Shown in pieces: positions 5,743-7,631 of a stretch of DNA of 7,631 nt (position 1 is the stretch's first letter; the number at the start of each line of letters is the position of its first letter). The stretch is from JBKHBQ01 sp046542305 (GTDB lineage: Bacteria; Bacteroidota; Bacteroidia; Bacteroidales; 4484-276): NCBI GenBank assembly GCA_046542305.1, contig JBKHBQ010000191.1:1-7631 (forward strand). Reading direction: 5' to 3'. A program made the position numbers and the translations under genes. Below the pieces are notes generated by a model. It ran no database searches, had not been told where the DNA came from, and saw only the letters and a list, made by a program, of their open reading frames with translations.

Positions 5743-7033
5743 CTGTTATAATGGTTTTGCTTTTTTTGGTTTGTTGCCTTTGCGGATTATTGATGCTGTC
5801 GGTTGGAGCATTACTCTTCCGGAACTGATTTTGCAACTGGTTGGCCTGCTCGGCATTTGAAGGTGACCATGCCACCACGAAACCGGCAATATCGTGACCT
5901 GACACCGGATGTTTGCCGCGCCACTGACGCACTTCGAAGGTGGCCAGGTTGAGGGTGCTTTCTTTGGCTTTCACGGCCTGTTCCCATTTTTGGCGGCTGT
6001 AATATGCCTGGTCGCCGTCGTCGTACTCCTTCAGCTTTTCGATGTTGGTGAGCGATTCTTCAGCGATGAGATCCTCGGCCACAAAATTCTTGATGTTGTT
6101 TACCGCCTGCAGACGTGCCTGGCTGTAGGCGCGCGAAAATGCCGCCGACTGGCGCGAGGAGGTTGAGCGTACTTCCTGCTGGCCAAAGCCGAATACCACC
6201 ATTTCGCCATCGCTGTTGAAGGTGACCTGCGATCCAAGTTTACCCACCAGTTGATCTTCAGGCATCGACTGGATCTTGTCGATCGAATTTTTAACCTTGC
6301 CGGGCGGGATCTGGTACCGCTCGTTATTTTTAATGATGGAGGCCAGCGACTGGAATTCGGGCGAATATTTCATACACACGGCCACCTGGTAGTCGTCCCC
6401 ACCGGCATCGCCTTCAGCGATCATGGCCGCCGAGCAGCCTTTTACCATTCCGGCCACGAGCGATTTCACCGTTTGGTTGAATTCCTGTTCGTACACGGCC
6501 TGTTTTTTCGACTGGTTCATTTTGGCGATTTCTTCCTCCGAAACGCCGAGGTAAGCCAGCGCTTTGTCGAGTGATTCGCTGGCTACGCGTGCAGCCTTGT
6601 CGAGCAATGAGGCTTTGCTTGCGGCATCGGGATCTTCGCCTTCGATAATGTCTTCGAGCATGGTAAAACCGCGTCCGGAGGTGATTTGTTCGCCGGCCAT
6701 TCTCAGCAGGTTCATTTTGGCAGTAAGTTCGGCAATGCTGTATGCCACGTTTCGGCTGTTAACAAACCCCGGCATATTGCTGGGGCGTGCCGTAGTAGCT
6801 GCAGCAATTACATAAATGGAACCGTCGTCGTTGATGGAACCCAGGGATTTGCCTTTATTGGCAAGGGCTGCCGAAACGGTTTTGCGCAGTGTTTCCTCAG
6901 GATATTCATGAACTTCCGAAACTACATCCTGGGTTTCCTGAACAGCGCTGCTTTTGGCCAGATCAGCCGGATTTTGGCTAAATGCCGTGAGGCACATAGC
7001 AGTAACACATAAAATTGTAAAGATTTTCTTCAT
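5723..7033 (-). CDS. Exported protein with two tandem LPP20/FlgT-N-like domains (second gene of cluster)
   Basis: A 436-residue protein with a signal peptide (M-K-K-I-F ... L-T-A-F-S, residues 1-19) cut before Gln20. It seems to hold the shared domain twice. Copy 1 (about 72-225): I-Y-V-I-A-A-A, then N-V-A-Y-S-I-A-E-L-T-A-K-M-N-L-L, then a long helical insert, closing in Y-Q-V-A-V-C-M-K-Y-S-P. Copy 2 (about 278-394): M-V-V-F-G-F-G, then A-F-S-R-A-Y-S-Q-A-R-L-Q-A-V-N-N-I, closing in I-A-G-F-V-V-A-W-S-P-S. The C-terminal ~45 residues are Gln/Asn/Lys-rich and likely disordered. It may be what databases list as DUF6844; that is unverified recollection. The ATG at 7033 lies 15 bp after the upstream stop in an A-rich leader without a Shine-Dalgarno. 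Its end overlaps the next gene by 20 bp. Likely periplasmic, since there is no lipobox and no T9SS tail. Confidence 0.87.
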   Translation of the reverse strand: MKKIFTILCVTAMCLTAFSQNPADLAKSSAVQETQDVVSEVHEYPEETLRKTVSAALANKGKSLGSINDDGSIYVIAAATTARPSNMPGFVNSRNVAYSIAELTAKMNLLRMAGEQITSGRGFTMLEDIIEGEDPDAASKASLLDKAARVASESLDKALAYLGVSEEEIAKMNQSKKQAVYEQEFNQTVKSLVAGMVKGCSAAMIAEGDAGGDDYQVAVCMKYSPEFQSLASIIKNNERYQIPPGKVKNSIDKIQSMPEDQLVGKLGSQVTFNSDGEMVVFGFGQQEVRSTSSRQSAAFSRAYSQARLQAVNNIKNFVAEDLIAEESLTNIEKLKEYDDGDQAYYSRQKWEQAVKAKESTLNLATFEVRQWRGKHPVSGHDIAGFVVAWSPSNAEQANQLQNQFRKSNAPTDSINNPQRQQTKKSKTIITGETEDL

Positions 7034-7048
7034 CGCAATTTGGTTTTT

Positions 7049-7513
7049 TTATAGATTAACTTTAGTGTATATGGCATAATAAAAAACTGACCGGTCGTCG
7101 GAATACCAGAAGCCGGCAGGTTGCATTTTCTTTACAAAGCCCTCTGAATCTTCACGGATATACTCCACAAAGGTATCGGTGGTTTGTACATGTGAGGAAT
7201 CGTTTACGGTGGTTAATTCTTCTTTTAAATATGACTCGGTGCGCGAGGTGATGCCGGAGCCATTGATAAAGGTACTTATCTCGCGCTCTGCCTTTACCTT
7301 GCCGATCCTTGTTAAAGTTGATATTTTTTTGTTACCTGCTTCAACGGCCGAAACGCCAACGAGATAATCAGTTCCGTTAAAATTCAGAAGGTTGCATCCG
7401 CCGTAGCTCAGCAGCTGGTCGTTCTGGATGTTTACTAGCAATTCCTCGTTCTGACAAAAAACCGATATACCTATAAAAAGTAATACCGTGAGTGAGAGCA
7501 ATCTTTTGATCAT
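7049..7513 (-). CDS. Small exported LPP20-like protein (first gene of cluster)
   Basis: A 154-residue protein heading the cluster. Residues 1-20 are a signal peptide (M-I-K-R-L-L-S-L-T-V-L-L-F-I-G-I-S-V-F-C) followed by Gln21. The Cys is preceded by Phe, which does not fit a lipobox, so it is probably not a lipoprotein. The body is essentially one copy of the shared domain: D-Y-L-V-G-V-S-A (49-56), a helix around I-S-T-L-T-R-I-G-K-V-K-A-E-R-E-I (64-79), an extended strand region, and the closing strand V-F-Y-Y-A-I-Y-T-K-V (143-152). The frame also allows an ATG at 7552, but that codon lies inside the promoter at 7528-7557 and would bury the signal peptide, so I chose 7513. The next gene starts 15 bp after its stop. 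Function unknown. Confidence 0.85.
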   Translation of the reverse strand: MIKRLLSLTVLLFIGISVFCQNEELLVNIQNDQLLSYGGCNLLNFNGTDYLVGVSAVEAGNKKISTLTRIGKVKAEREISTFINGSGITSRTESYLKEELTTVNDSSHVQTTDTFVEYIREDSEGFVKKMQPAGFWYSDDRSVFYYAIYTKVNL

Positions 7514-7527
7514 TTCAGTTTTTTTTT

Positions 7528-7557
7528 CAAAAGTATTGTTTTTTTTAACCATACAAA
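7528..7557 (-). promoter_or_regulatory. Promoter of the four-gene exported-protein cluster
   Basis: On the minus strand, TTTG (complement of 7554-7557) is followed after 18 bp by TACTTTTG (complement of 7528-7535), an exact TAnnTTTG -7 box of the Bacteroidetes sigma factor. The spacer contains eight consecutive A. Transcription should begin about 10 nt before the ATG at 7513, giving a very short, A-rich leader. Confidence 0.75.
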
Positions 7558-7562
7558 AATAT

Positions 7563-7631
7563 ATGAATTGGAAAGTGATCGGTTTAACACGGAAATTTTT
7601 TCGGCAGGCATTAGCATCACCGGATGAAAGG
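7563..7631 (+). CDS. Possible start of a divergent gene, cut by window edge
   Basis: From ATG at 7563 the plus strand is open for 23 codons to the edge, beginning M-N-W-K-V-I-G-L-T and turning basic. It would be divergent from the exported-protein cluster. No plus-strand promoter box is seen, and two minus-strand frames are also open across this stretch, so the call is weak. No product can be named. Confidence 0.25.
   Translation, partial: MNWKVIGLTRKFFRQALASPDER

Noticed and set aside
7451..7456. Lipobox in the first cluster protein (Cys20 before Gln21)
   Set aside because: The residue before Cys is Phe, which signal peptidase II sites do not tolerate; the Q-rule signal peptidase I reading fits better.
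7501..7562. Plus-strand promoter for the possible divergent gene at 7563
   Set aside because: No TAnnTTTG on the plus strand; the T-runs there are the complement of the minus-strand promoter spacer and leader.

Overview
The window looks like chromosomal DNA of a Bacteroidota bacterium. Three signals support this. The first protein ends in a type IX secretion system (T9SS) type A sorting domain. Four secreted proteins have signal peptides whose predicted cut is just before a Gln, the Bacteroidetes 'Q-rule'. Two upstream regions carry the Bacteroidetes -7 promoter element (TAnnTTTG, here TACTTTTG both times), and clear Shine-Dalgarno sequences are scarce. I see no rRNA, tRNA, CRISPR array, insertion sequence or phage gene.

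Layout. Positions 2-1069 (+) hold the 3' part of a T9SS cargo gene, closed by a strong UUCG-loop terminator. A second UUCG-loop terminator on the minus strand closes a small membrane protein gene (1233-1586, -). Next is an ArsC/Spx-like thioredoxin-fold gene (1716-2060, -). An 86-bp divergent spacer separates it from a plus-strand pair: a Trp-rich small protein of unknown function (2147-2455) and a GNAT acetyltransferase (2488-3006).

From 7513 down to 3022 on the minus strand lies the most interesting block: four tightly packed genes (gaps of 15, -20 and 3 bp) behind one recognisable promoter. All four encode exported proteins of no named function. Four of the five proposed fold copies lie near an N-terminus, and the second gene carries two. 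Each copy has a beta strand ending in a small residue, a long Ala-rich helix, and a closing strand pair of the kind seen in LPP20 / FlgT-N / CsgG-type envelope proteins. The third gene adds a TPR-like helical C-terminus and the fourth a long acidic C-terminal region.

The simplest reading is an envelope (periplasmic or outer-membrane-associated) multi-protein assembly built from diverged copies of one domain, made in order by coupled translation. The shared fold is my reading of sequence patterns, and the assembly is inference. At the right edge (7563-7631, +) there may be the start of a divergent gene.
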